Origin: Nannochloropsis oceanica
Lineage: Eukaryota > Sar > Eustigmatophyceae > Eustigmatales > Monodopsidaceae
DNA length: 64,000 bases
Direction of reading: 5' to 3'
Assembly: GCA_004519485.1 (NCBI GenBank)
Contig: CP038128.1
Coordinates: 637,001 to 701,000, forward strand
This document shows, one piece after another, positions 21,748 to 32,559 of the stretch. Both the position numbers and the translations under genes were made by a program. Every line of letters starts with the position of its first letter. The first letter of the stretch is position 1. Below the pieces are notes generated by a model, which was given only the letters and a program-made list of their open reading frames with translations, was not told the origin of the DNA and ran no database searches.

Positions 21748-23418
21748 CTAATCCATCAACGCCCGCCCATAATAACCCGCCCCCACCGCCACCATCTCCT
21801 CTGGCGGTACCTCCTCAAGCACCACCACCTTCGTCCCTCCCCCCCCCCTTCCCTCCCCTCCTCCCCCTCCTCCCACCAACCTCCCTCGAACAAAGTCCCC
21901 TACAAACGGCAAGCGTGTACTCCCCCCACTCAACAGCACCCCCTCCAGGTCCCTGACCTCCACCCCTCCCTCCTTCAATACCTCCCTAAACGGCACCTCC
22001 AACTGTGCCACGATGGGCGAGGCCAATTTCTCAATCAGCGCTCTCGAGACGGTGGCATCTAAATGCTTCGGCCCCCGGTGGTCCGCCGTGATGAAGGGCA
22101 ATCTGACGCTCGAACTCACCTTGCTGCTCAACTCCTGTTTCGTCGCCTCGGCCGCTTCATACAACCGTTCCAACGCCATGCGATCCATCCCGAGATCCAA
22201 GCCCTCGTTCTTCGCCTTGAAGTCCTCCACCAACCACTGCACCAGCGCCCAGTCCACCTGCTCCCCCCCCACGGCCCATGTTGTCCTGTTTCCCCTCACC
22301 CCCAATCCCTGCTCCGGGTCCAATGCCACGATAGAGACTTGTGCATTCAATCCTCCCACGTCCACCACCAACCACGGCTTCCCCAAGAAAGCCTCTTGCT
22401 GAGAAATCGCCCCTGAGTAATGCGCGCACACCAAAGCAGCCACCGCGTCCTCCACCACCTCCACCCCCCCACCATGCCCGCCCTCCTCCTCCCCTACCTC
22501 CAACCCCGTCCCATCCGCCACTGCTCTCAACGCCCAGCTTTTTGCTTGCGCGCCAAAATAAGAAGGGATGGCCAGCACAGCAAAGCCAGGAGAGTGCTGC
22601 AATTTGTGCTCGGCCGTCGCCACCAGATCTTCCAACAAACGAGCACTTGCCTCAATGGGCGTTAAGGACCGCCCACCATTCAATAAGATGGTCACGGGAG
22701 GTTCACTTTTGTCGGAAGTAAGGCTGGCTTCCACGGGAAACGGAAAGAGGGGACGGAGCTTGTCGTCGTAAGTCGTTTCGCCCAGCAACCTCTGAAGGTT
22801 GAATGCCACACTGGCCGGTGCGCGCCATCGGGCTCGACGGGCCAATTGCCCTACGACCAAATGATTGTCTTCAAATGCAATGAATGAAGGAGTGGAGCGA
22901 CGGCCTTCGTGATTTTCGACCACCAAGGGCGACGTCTCCGTGGACGTTACACACGTCACGCACGCTTGCAGGGACCCCATATCCAGTCCCAACACAGGAA
23001 ATTTACGCTTACTTGCGCCAGTCCCTGCTTTGTTGTCAGCCGTGTCATCATCGTCCTCATCATCACCATCATCGTTGTCGTCGTGCACGGTGGCTTTGCC
23101 GCCGCTCTTCTCCTTCTTGGCATCCGCTTTGGAGATGCGTTGGGCGGCTCGGAGGAAGTAGTGGGCAAGGGTAGCGCCAACCAAGACAACTATGCCGATG
23201 AGAACTGGGCTCTCAGTACGCCGGGTGGTCCGAAAGAGCCTTCGCGCCTCTTTTCGATTTATCAGATTTTGCCTCCGACGACCGGACCCGCTTTGATAAG
23301 TGCCGTTAGAGGGTTGGAGGAGGGCAAGCGTGGAGGCTGATGATGGGGGAGGTCGGATGACGCGGCTGTAGCGGGCACTCGTGGAGAGGAACAGGGCCGC
23401 ACGCATGGATCCCGCCAT
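21748..23418 (-). CDS. Membrane-anchored Hsp70-like ATPase-domain-only protein
   Basis: A single exon encodes 556 aa. Residues 1-70 are Arg/Ser-rich and resemble a mitochondrial presequence. A hydrophobic segment at about 72-88 (PVLIGIVVLVGATLAHYF) is followed by an Asp-rich acidic stretch, then from about 143 an Hsp70 nucleotide-binding domain: PVLGLDMGSLQACVTCV (phosphate 1), RSTPSFIAF, SWLVVDVGG-like phosphate 2 (written WLVVDVGGLNAQVSIV), ATKQELSS (adenosine contact) and GVLLSGGSTRLPFV. The protein stops at GYYGRALMD, so the interdomain linker and the substrate-binding domain are absent, as in HSPA13/STCH, though that is an ER protein. Both phosphate loops depart from the usual GTTNS and GGGTFD, so ATP hydrolysis may be weak. 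Location in the inner mitochondrial membrane is inferred. Confidence 0.8.
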   Translation of the reverse strand: MAGSMRAALFLSTSARYSRVIRPPPSSASTLALLQPSNGTYQSGSGRRRQNLINRKEARRLFRTTRRTESPVLIGIVVLVGATLAHYFLRAAQRISKADAKKEKSGGKATVHDDNDDGDDEDDDDTADNKAGTGASKRKFPVLGLDMGSLQACVTCVTSTETSPLVVENHEGRRSTPSFIAFEDNHLVVGQLARRARWRAPASVAFNLQRLLGETTYDDKLRPLFPFPVEASLTSDKSEPPVTILLNGGRSLTPIEASARLLEDLVATAEHKLQHSPGFAVLAIPSYFGAQAKSWALRAVADGTGLEVGEEEGGHGGGVEVVEDAVAALVCAHYSGAISQQEAFLGKPWLVVDVGGLNAQVSIVALDPEQGLGVRGNRTTWAVGGEQVDWALVQWLVEDFKAKNEGLDLGMDRMALERLYEAAEATKQELSSKVSSSVRLPFITADHRGPKHLDATVSRALIEKLASPIVAQLEVPFREVLKEGGVEVRDLEGVLLSGGSTRLPFVGDFVRGRLVGGGGGGEGRGGGGTKVVVLEEVPPEEMVAVGAGYYGRALMD

Positions 23419-23746
23419 GGCTGTCCCGTCTGTAATTAGCGGTCGAGGGACTGCCTCTGTGTAGAGGGAGAGGGCAGGCTATTTGCGTGAGATGGCTTGA
23501 GAGATGTGGTGGAGCAGGGGAGCTCAGCCAGTTCTCCCGTCCGTTGGGAAAATCACAAAAATGAGAATTCGTCGCTTTCGCCGCATGCAAAACGTACCCC
23601 AAATCATTTGAAAGCAAGTTCAGAGCTCGGGGGAACAAGAATTTGGGAACTTCAGTTTCTTGGGTTTTTGGTGTATACATTGCATTATTTGTACTCCTTT
23701 TCCTGTCACCATGTCGGTCAAGCCCAGTAGGGGTGGGGAGGTTAAT
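23419..23746. other. Intergenic region (328 bp) between two minus-strand genes
   Basis: This holds the promoter of the Hsp70-like gene and the 3' UTR of the upstream small gene. Nothing further is recognisable. Confidence 0.6.
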
Positions 23747-24690
23747 TTATTTTGTGAAATATTCTTGAACCGCCCGCTGCAGGTCCCATGAGTAGGAATC
23801 AAGGTAAGATATGCACGTTTTTTCGTCACCCTTGGTCATCTCTTTCATGCTGCTCAGCTTCTTCTTCTTCTCCGGGTCCAAAGTCAGACTGTCCACTCCA
23901 TCCTATTTTGTGTGAATGTATTTCCAGAAGGTATTGGGACAGACAAGCATAAGTAAATGAGAAGAATACTATTGCAATGAGATGTATGCGTACCGTAATA
24001 CAGGACGATACTGACTCGGCAGCCTCGACAGGCGTTGCGCTATATTTGTGTAGATGTGCGTGTTGGATTGAAGCTCAGTGAAGGGTGGGCCTTTGTGAGA
24101 AAGAACGAAGAAAATCTGTGCAGGAAAAAAACGTACGTGGCAATACGTGATGCTTCTTGGGCGGCCAGCTTCTCGGCGGCGGCTTGGGAGTCCGCGTAGT
24201 CCCTTACTACCTGTGACATAGTTTGTCAGTGAGAGTTTTACGGAGAGAAAAGACGTGCAGCCACATCTAGATCGATGCCACACCTCATATAGAAGCCCAT
24301 CCGCTTAGGTAAACGCACCTTTTCCTCTAGCTCAAAGTCGTGGGCAGGCGGCAGTGCAGTCTGTACAGAATGCAGTGGGTGGGAGTGTGAATGATAAGCA
24401 GGACAAGAGGCGGCAGCCGATACTGCAGGAAAGATCGGGGCCCCAGAGTCCGCAAATAGCAGAATAGTATCGATCCCCTAAACAAATGCAACCATACACC
24501 GCCTGCTTCTGTTACCGTAAGCTGGACAAGATACAACGCTTCATCGGCTCAAGCACTCCAGAAAAAAGCGATTTGCATCCTCCCTCCCTCGTGTACTCAC
24601 ATCTAGCGGCGGCAACACCCGGAGCTCCGGAGGCAGACCATTTGCTTGCACTTTGAAGGTAGAGTACGTTAATGTTGGGTAGTGCGCCAT
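23747..24690 (-). CDS. Small five-exon protein with a C-terminal UBA-like domain
   Basis: Five short exons, 24690-24601, 24360-24319, 24210-24137, 24039-23994 and 23902-23747, join in phase (135 aa); most are too short to stand out as single open frames. The order is an N-terminal segment (THYPTLTYSTFKV-like, seen as MAHYPTLTYSTFKVQANG), a helical Ala/Gln/Glu-rich middle (YADSQAAAEKLAAQEASR), and a C-terminal GDEKTCISYLDSYSWDLQRA followed by VQEYF. The last part has the spacing of UBA-like three-helix domains (a Leu, a Trp and a terminal Tyr-Phe), which bind ubiquitin or partner proteins. I do not recognise the full-length family. Divergent from the GNAT gene. Confidence 0.65.
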
Positions 24691-25250
24691 ATTGTTTAAG
24701 GGAGGGCTGGAGGCGGGAGGAAGCGGCTGACGGTAATGCTGCCAACAGAGCTTCTTTTTTGGAATCGACCAAACGGTGCAAGCAACACTAGCCTCTTCCA
24801 CAAGCAAGCACCTAAGAAATGTTGACCTATGATAGGATGCGGTTGGATAAAGTGACATTGAGCACCTAATACATGCGTAGTGTGCACTGGATGGGGGGTG
24901 AGCGACTTCGCATATGTGAATACGTCAAATGCACAGCAATGACGATGACGACCCCCAAGTTCGTTCCCTGTGTCGTGCTCTTGGGCAACCCATCTCTCAC
25001 CACACACCTTTAATTGTCCTCATCCACACCTCCGCCATCGAAATCCTGATACACAGCCTTACCTTAGGAACCTTCATACCGAAGGCAGTATCATATGATT
25101 ACCAAACCATCGCCCTGTGAGCGCTTGGCCCATTCTAGGCCGTTTGCCGGAGAGACACTCATCCCTCATTGCGGCCAAGCATTCCACCACAACCTCACCC
25201 ATGCCTTACCCCACCCCATCATCCGACAGAACTTTAGCGTCCGTGTCACT
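24691..25250. other. Divergent intergenic region (560 bp)
   Basis: Promoters of the UBA-like and GNAT genes. An in-frame ATG at 25095 could extend the GNAT protein by 52 residues. No separate gene is seen. Confidence 0.5.
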
Positions 25251-28027
25251 ATGGACTTGTATGAAGCTGCCGAGGCCAATACCAAGCCCGCTCGAAAGTC
25301 TTGCCCCTTGACCCTCGCCCGGCAGCAAGAGGAGCACAAGCTAGAGCAGGAGCAAATATGCGTGATCACCCCGCGCGAACCCGGCCGCATCCTGGCAGAA
25401 GTCACAGTCCCGGAGAATATGCGCTTCCGGCAGATGGAATTGCGGGACGCGGCCGCCGTATTTCATTTGGGCGAGGAAGTCTTTAATGGTACGGATGTAA
25501 GGGTGTATAGAAAAATGCGGGGTGGGAGGGTATGGATGGTAGGAGCTACAGGGCGATCGATACACGCGCATGCTTAAGCATGCTAACGGGAAAGTGGAAT
25601 TTCCAGAAGGATTGAGGAGAGCGAATGAAAGGGCATGTGCACGCTAACCATTATTATCACATTCAACATTCTTTTCCTGCCCTACCTCGTCCACCCCTTT
25701 GTCTCCACACAGCCGACTCTTTCCCCCAGTTGTACAGGACGTGGGATTCTTTCGAAGTGATCGAGAACCTGAGCGGCGATGGTGAGCTCTGCCTCGTGGC
25801 GGAAGAGCTCCTCGAGAGCGACAGTAATGGCACTGTTGCTGTTGCTGCCAAGGGGAGTGCTGATGGTGGTGATGATACCGCCGTTGCTTTTGCTCACCCG
25901 CAGAGCCGGATCGTCGGATTCATATTCGGCTCCATCACAGAGAAGAGGAAACGAGAGCATAGCTGCGGCTTGTTGGGGTGGGTGGGGGTTGCCCCGAGTC
26001 ATCAACGGCGGAATATTGGCACTGTGCTGGCCCACAAGCTGTTTGAGCAATTTTGGGAGGATGGGATTAGTTTGATCGTGGCCGATACGCCCATGGAGAA
26101 CACTCCAGCGATCAAGTTTTTGCATCGCATGGGATTTTGTACGCCTGTGTATCATGTGAGTCATCGTATTCGTATGTGTCTTCTGGGGTGTGTCGTGGAT
26201 TTTAGTCTTTGTTGCTTGTGATATGGTTGGCTCCACTGCCTCTTCTACTTGGCCTTTCAATTTTCTATCTTCCATTTATCAGTCCTATGTATTGTTCGCT
26301 GTAGCAGCAGTCCCTAATCGTATAACTTTATTATAACATGACTTACACACATTTTTCCTCTCTCACATCATTCGTAGATTTACATGAGCCTCAACCTCTC
26401 TCGGCATCACCATCGGGCCCAGCACCTACCCCCCGCCCCCGAGCGCATCCTGCCTCCCGAAGCCAAGGGGGTAAAGCTCCGTCCTATGTCAATTGACGAC
26501 CTTGCTGCGGTCCATGACTTGGGGGAGAAGATTTACGACCAATATTTGTACCCGAATTTGTACCGCATTTGGTAGGTGGGAGGGAGGGAGAGGAGGGATC
26601 GAGGGTAGATGTACAGGGACAAAGCAAGCCTGAGGTTGAGAAATGGACAGAAATTACAAATAGATCACATTCACACACACATGTGCACTCACAATCACGC
26701 AAACAAACGTTCGTAGGTCGGAGAGCGAGGTTGTGGAGCTGTTTGGTTCAGACTCGGAATTTTGTCAGGTGGCTGAGTATGAAGGGAGGGTCGTAGGCTT
26801 CGTCATGGGCACCACCATCTCCAAGCGTCGTAGCTCGTGGCGGTACGGCTATTTGGGTAAGAGAATGATAGGACCAAGACGTGAAGCTCTGGAAAAATTT
26901 GAACGCGTAGACTGAACATTCTGTACTCCCATCTCTTTCTTCACTTGCCCTCTACCCCTCCCTCCTTCCACCTGCCCAACAGTCTGGCTGGGCGTCGCCC
27001 CCGAGGTGCAACGTTTTGGTGTAGGCAAACGCCTGTTCCAAGCATTTCATGACCTCATGGTGGAAGATGGTTGCCGTATTATTATGATTGACACCCAGGC
27101 AGACAACGTTCCGGCCCGGAAATTCTTCGAACGCGCGGGGTTTGGCTCGTTGGAGTCGCATGTTTATTTCAGGTATGTCCTTTTTTATCCATCTGGTCCT
27201 GTGATAGCGGACAAGGGTGTCGTAGAATGATGTATCATCTAGGTAGATGACCTCCCATCGTGCGGGATGTGGCTCGTTGGAATGCCTCCGACTCTTCGTT
27301 ACAAATTGTCGCTTTCTTCTCTTGCTAAGCAGCACGATGAGGGGCAAGTGCAGGAGCAAGAATAAGAGCGAATCAGCAACAGGAAAAGCTGTACCTCGAG
27401 TCAAATCGACTACCCATCAACAAATTACACCCATCCTACCCCTGCGCCCCTCCCTCCCTCAACAGTAAGCAAGTGGGGCCAGATGACCTGATCGCCAGCG
27501 AAGAGAGGGTCCTGCGCCAAGCTTCTTTGACGGGTGGTGGCCATTCCTTCTCCTCGTCCGCTTCCACAACAAAATCTTCCATTGTCGCCACCAAAACTGT
27601 GCTGAAGCTGGGAGAAGAGGAGGGAGCAGGCGGTGGTAGAGGAAGGGCGGCAGGGAAGGCGGGGGGGCCCGGGAAACATGGGAGATTCAAAGTTACGCGG
27701 CTTTTTCGTTTCAAGCGCGCGCGTTCAGTGTTGGAGACGGCGGTAGCTGCTGCGGGATTGACTGCTGCTGCCATTGGTGATGGTGGATGTGGAGGAGGAC
27801 GGAGGGGAGGGATGAAGACTCGTCTGCCGCCCATGCTTGTAACGGCTGCTGCCGCTGCTGTTGAGAATGAGAAAGGAGGAGACAAAAATGGAACGAAGAA
27901 GAAAGTGGAAGAAAGGGAGTCGGTGGAAGCTATGCCAAGCTCCCGGCCGTCGACGCGGCGGAATTGTAAGGCGTCCACATCTCCGGCGACAGGCGGGAAA
28001 ATGCGTGCAAAGCGGATTAAGAAGTAA
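25251..28027 (+). CDS. Tandem GNAT-domain N-acetyltransferase with basic C-terminal tail
   Basis: Six exons, 25251-25488, 25713-26155, 26378-26571, 26717-26856, 26983-27172 and 27466-28027, join in phase (588 aa). Two GNAT acetyl-CoA-dependent folds lie in one chain. Repeat 1 has MRFRQMELRDAAAVFHLGEE, RIVGFIFGSI, GWVGVAPSHQRRNIGTVL and the NTPAIKFLHRMGF tail; repeat 2 has VKLRPMSIDDLAAVHDLGEK, RVVGFVMGT, VWLGVAPEVQRFGVGKRL and NVPARKFFERAGF. The V-x-P-x-x-[QR]-R-x-x-[IV]-[GT] loops that bind the acetyl-CoA pyrophosphate are present in both (APSHQRRNIGT, APEVQRFGVGK). The ~180-residue C-terminus is basic, Ala/Gly-rich and disordered, with nuclear-signal-like clusters. The substrate is unknown. 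I chose ATG 25251; 25095 is an in-frame alternative. Confidence 0.8.
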
Positions 28028-28415
28028 TAGGGAGGACAAGATGAGAAGGATGATATATATATACGACGAAAAGGTAGTAAGTAACGGGGGTAATAGGTGT
28101 GAGTCACACGTGACAGGAAACAGATCAGTCAAATTCGCGTTAAGTAAAGTGTGTGCCATCATGGCAACCATCCGTTGTCTACCTCAATAAAAAAGACACG
28201 AATGGAGAAATGGGGGATACTTTTTTCGAATAGCAAATAGTGGTGCGACACAGTGCTGGACAAAAGAAACGATAAACACAGTAGCAATGTGACGACAGAA
28301 GAACAGATAAAATGGAAACAAAATCACTGAGGGCTTCCATTAACATTACGTGCTTTTAGAATCCTTTCTGTGCCTCTGATCTCTCCTTTCCTCCGCTCAC
28401 TTTCCTCCCATCCCC
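28028..28415. other. Convergent intergenic region (388 bp)
   Basis: 3' UTRs of the GNAT gene (AATAAA at 28186-28191) and the SMPD4-like gene. The sequence is AT-richer than its surroundings. No gene is seen. Confidence 0.6.
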
Positions 28416-31149
28416 TCAGCCCTTTTGCTGGAGCTGCTCCATCGCTACCTTCTGCAGCAGCAATTTATGCGCCGTCGTCCATGAAAGCACCACCCACACC
28501 ACAAACATGGCCAACAAGATAACCACGCTATTCACACAACATCCTCCTATGCAAAAACGCAAGCTAATCGGGGTAATTTCGATTCCCTCTGTCTCCTTCA
28601 CCAGCATATGACCCCAATCCTTCCCCACCGTCGCCGTCACCCTTCCCTGTTTCGCCCCCTCCCTTTCCTTCCCTTCCTCCTTCTTCTCCTCCTCCCTCAC
28701 GGCACACCACGTCGCATACTCAGGATTCCACCACTTGCTCAACCACACCGACGCCTGCTGGGCCCATGGCAGCAAAGCCCCGTACTCATTTGACTTCAAC
28801 ACCGGGTCAAAAAGCGGATCTCCGATATAAGCCGCCTTCATTGGATCACACGCCCGCTGCCCCGACAGCAGTTGCTCCCTCCCTTCACTCGTTAGCAGCA
28901 AACCCCGTCTTTCTGCATCACGGAGCTGGGCATCCAATGCTTGTTCATCTGCCAACGGCCGCTGGCACTTGGCCTGAACGGACGGAAAGATTCCATACAC
29001 CTCCTCCAGCACCGCATCAATCTGCAGCACTAACCCTGCCAGCCCTCCAACCTCCCCTCCTCCAGCACCTCCTACACCACTAAGACCCATCGTTCCAACC
29101 CCCATCCCTCCCCTTCGCTCCCCCCAGTCCAACAAATGGTAGAAATATACCATCACCATCTCCCAAATCCAGAACCACACCTTTTTCACGGACTTAGGAA
29201 CCATCGCCGTCCACTTCCTCGCCTGCTCTTTCATCGTTCTAATCGTCCTCTTCCTTGAGGCCAACAACTCCGCCGCTAAGTAGTGAGCATCCTGCGCGGC
29301 GTTCCCCACCAAACAAGGCTTACTCCTCATCAACCTTAAACGTTGCAAATGATGCAGCATATGCGTACGTCCTCGCATCTGATTCCCATTCGCCCATAAC
29401 TCCCCTGCCGACTTGGACACGTCTCCCAAAGTATCCCTCAGGCCCGTACGATTGAATGCCTCGAGAACTCGGTGCAGCTGCAACAAAATCACCGGCTGCT
29501 TCGCCGCGTCTGCTCCCAATGCCTCTCTCGCCTTGCGCATAAACAGCATCAATATGGTCGTGTAGAAATGGAAATTACTCACCACATACGCCTTCAAAAA
29601 CGTCTCCCGCCACCGAAATACCAACGCCGCCTCCCCCTGCCCTTTCCTGTCTGCGAAGGCCCGGGCTAATTGCGCATCGGGCGTCACCCACGCTAACCAG
29701 ATCTCAACCACCATCAAAAACTTGGTCCAGCCCCCACCCTCGAGGGGCAGTCTTCTAAAAGCCATGCTCAGAAAGGTAAACATCGGCTGCTGTAATGCAT
29801 CTAAAGCCGCACAAAATGCGGGGATAGTCGCTGCGCGGCTCACCCGTGGACCGTGGGTCTGGGCGACTAGCTCCACTTCGACCTTGCGGGCGAGGAGGTG
29901 GGGGAGAAGGACGAGAAGGGCTTGGAGCACCTGAAAGGAGGGTTCTTCATAGCGGAGGCTTGGTTGGGTGGGAATATTGGGATAAAACTGATTTTCGGCA
30001 TCACTGGTGTCGGGATGGATTTTAGTGTTGGGGTTGAGACACGGGTTGCGCTCGAGCCACATTTCTATCAGGATTCGCAGGAACTTCTCCGAGTCTTCAG
30101 GGAGCGCTAGGGCCTTAATGGGGTCCAGGGTATTGTTCTTGGACTCGAATTGGGGAGTGCTCGTGCGGGGGAAGTAGGTGTAGATGTACGCTTGAAGGAG
30201 GTCGAGGTAGGCATTGTGGGCTTTGCGGGCGGTTTCCAGGAGGCCTGTGGGCGTGATGGCGCCTGAGGCCAGGTCTTGTTGGTAGGCGAGGGAGACCGGG
30301 GTGCTGTTTGAGATTGCGTGGCGGAGAAACATCAGAGATGTATTTGTAAGGCGGGGGGGAGAGGTGGACGCATTGGATATCTGAAAGTGACAATTTATCA
30401 ATGCCTGCTGCCAAGGCGGGAGGTTATTTCGAGTGGGAAACTCACGTACTGTTCTTCCGACGTCCCGGTCAAACTTACTTTATCCCTATTTTAGGGTACA
30501 CGGCATGATAGGCGAAAATAAAATGGTAGTAATCGAGGTGCGGTACGATGAACGGCAATCGAGTAAAGCCTGCTTTGGTCGTCCTGGGTTCCGAGGCACT
30601 ATTGCTACTACCGCTGCTGCTACTGCTGCTGGTGGTGGGGGCAGTAGGCGGAGCATGCGGCCGTGTGCGGGCAAAGAAGAAAAACTCGTACAAGCGCTTG
30701 CTATTGTCAGTGGCCAATCGCTCAACATCTGCTGGCGGGTCGCCTCGCAAATATTCCTCGGTCCGGACAGGTAGCATTTCTACATCGAGAGCAAATCCCG
30801 GGTCATGCTTAGAAAAAGAAGCCAGCATACGGTACGCGTTATCCCATTTCAGCCTGTTCTCACTGGTCAGCAGAGTCACGACGCGCTCAGGCTTGGACGA
30901 CTTGCTTACCCATCCCCCGTCGATCCTCATCCTTGTACTTGGCTGACCATGCATTCCGAAGCACCGGTCTAGGAAGCTGAAATACGTAGCCCCCCCCGGC
31001 TGAGCCAGCTCCCGACCGAGCACATCGCACGCCTCCTTAAGATCGGATTCTTTCGAACTACTTAGGGCAGCTTTGATTAACGGGGAGAGAGGGTCCCGGG
31101 CAGGAATAGCGGTCTTCTTGGTGGTGGTTTTGGAGCTCATGCTGTTCAT
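28416..31149 (-). CDS. SMPD4: SMPD4-like protein (neutral sphingomyelinase 3 family), tail-anchored
   Basis: Exons 31149-30479 and 30303-28416 join in phase (852 aa, close to the family length). Family features seen by eye: an N-terminal FSFLDRCFGMHG with HLDYYHFIFAYHAVYP, a central helical region with SFQVLQALLVLLPHLLARK and WLAWVTPDAQLARA, and a C-terminal hydrophobic anchor (VVILLAMFVVWVVLSW) ending about 18 residues before the stop. SMPD4 proteins sit in the ER and nuclear envelope; reports of sphingomyelinase activity exist, but a structural role is also proposed, so I do not assert an enzyme. The exon 2 acceptor was chosen at 30304 because the nearer TTTCAG site breaks the frame. Alternative in-frame ATGs lie at 31140 and 31281. 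Confidence 0.65.
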
Positions 31150-31737
31150 TATGATGATGACGATGCAGACTAGCGATGCGAGACTTGGCGTGCGGCTTCG
31201 TTTTCCCCTGTAAAGCGCTATCCGTCTGTAAAGGAAATGGTGAGGGGTGTGGGCTTGAGTCTCGAGCGCGTAGTGCCCCATACTCCTGTGTGTTTGTAAG
31301 GCACAGATGCCAGCTTTCTGATCGCAAACTTCTGACTGAACATCGCCAACTCTGATCTTCCGGGTATGTGCTAGGAGATGGGTTGGGGACACAGGAGAGG
31401 CAAGGGGCGAAGGTGCACTTAAGGCAATTCATTTCATTTTTAATGGTCGATTTTGCAATGGTCGAATTCAAATTCAAAGATTGACTGCGTGAGCCTATGT
31501 TTGATGACACTGCCAAACGACGCGGCAAGAGTCATCGTCTCATGGAAGATTGGCAGACAAAGCTATCCAAGCAGGCTCTCTATTTCATATTTCAAGCCTT
31601 CGTCTTTATTTTCCCCAAGTCTTTCAATGCAGGACGACAACACATGGTTTTACATTACATATGACAAAGTCCCGCCCGTACGCGCCTTAGCAGGTAGACT
31701 CTTTCCCGCTATGGCATTCAACACCCTTCGTAGATTT
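31150..31737. other. Intergenic region (588 bp) between two minus-strand genes
   Basis: This holds the promoter and 5' UTR of the SMPD4-like gene and the 3' UTR of the SelK homologue. The SMPD4 frame stays open to about 31392, so the true start may lie inside it. Nothing else is supported. Confidence 0.5.
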
Positions 31738-32167
31738 TTAGCCACAGCCCCCGCCAGAGCACCCTCCACCCGGCACCGTGGCTTGAGAGGATTGACGTAG
31801 ACCGTGAATGTTGGCGCCCCGGTGTCGCAACGTGTTGCTGCCTCCGCCGCCCCCGGTCCCAACGCTGCTGCTGCTCGCCCCTCTGCGTGCACCCCGGCGT
31901 TCTAGCGCCTGGGCACGTCGCTCCTCCCGCGTGGATGGCGAGAATGTGGAAAAGAATAAGCCAATAGCATTGCAAAAACCCCAGAACGCGTCCGTGATGG
32001 ATTGCACAAAGCTCTTTTTGGCCAGCACAGTGCCTGTGGGTGGGGGGCGAGAAACGAGAGGGAATGACGACAAGGAGGCAGTAGCTTAGCACCATCAAAA
32101 GACAGCCTTCACCGACAAAAGGACCGCGAGACATGCAAGACGTACCGTCGCTCCTTACGTACGCCAT
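31738..32167 (-). CDS. SELENOK: Selenoprotein K/SelG-family ER membrane protein, Cys form
   Basis: Exon 32167-32146 (22 nt, MAYVRSD plus one base) and exon 32033-31738 join in phase (105 aa). The layout matches SelK: a short N-terminus, one transmembrane helix (SITDAFWGFCNAIGLFFSTF, aligned with the SelK segment containing DFFWG), then an Arg- and Gly-rich cytosolic tail. In animals the penultimate-region Gly-rich tail holds selenocysteine; here the tail reads GGGCSGGGCG with two TGC/TGT Cys codons and a TAA stop, so this is a Cys homologue. SelK acts in ER-associated degradation and protein palmitoylation. Divergent from the HAD gene. Confidence 0.8.
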
Positions 32168-32559
32168 TGCCCTGCTTGCTACCCCTGCCCTGCTGCTAAT
32201 GGCCCTGTGATAATATGTACGGGGATGGGGTACTCTAGGGGTGAGCCTGGCCGGCTGGCTGGCTGACTGCGGTACAACGATCTCTGAGGCATGCAACATT
32301 TCTACGGCGGTAGCTGACTAGAATGTAGAGCGGCACCTCTGAGTGCAGATTGCGCGGTTGAGGCGGGGCGTTAAATTTGAAGTGTGAAAGAGGCAAGGAA
32401 CAAGGCCCATGCCCCAGCAGTCACTGTTGCTAACTGCGGATGATGCCAAGGGACAGTCAGCACACCCGATATCCTTACACCCCACTGTCCTCCCTAAGCA
32501 CGCAAATTACATTATGTATTCTCCATTCACACACAGGCAGTGAGGAGGGCCACATATCG
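32168..32559. other. Divergent intergenic region (392 bp)
   Basis: Promoters of the SelK homologue and the plastid HAD hydrolase. No gene or repeat is seen. Confidence 0.5.

Noticed and set aside
30305-30478. TTTCAG acceptor near 30382 for SMPD4 exon 2
   Set aside because: With the GTAAG donor at 30478 it puts the following sequence out of frame and into a stop; the CAAACAG acceptor at 30304 keeps the frame.
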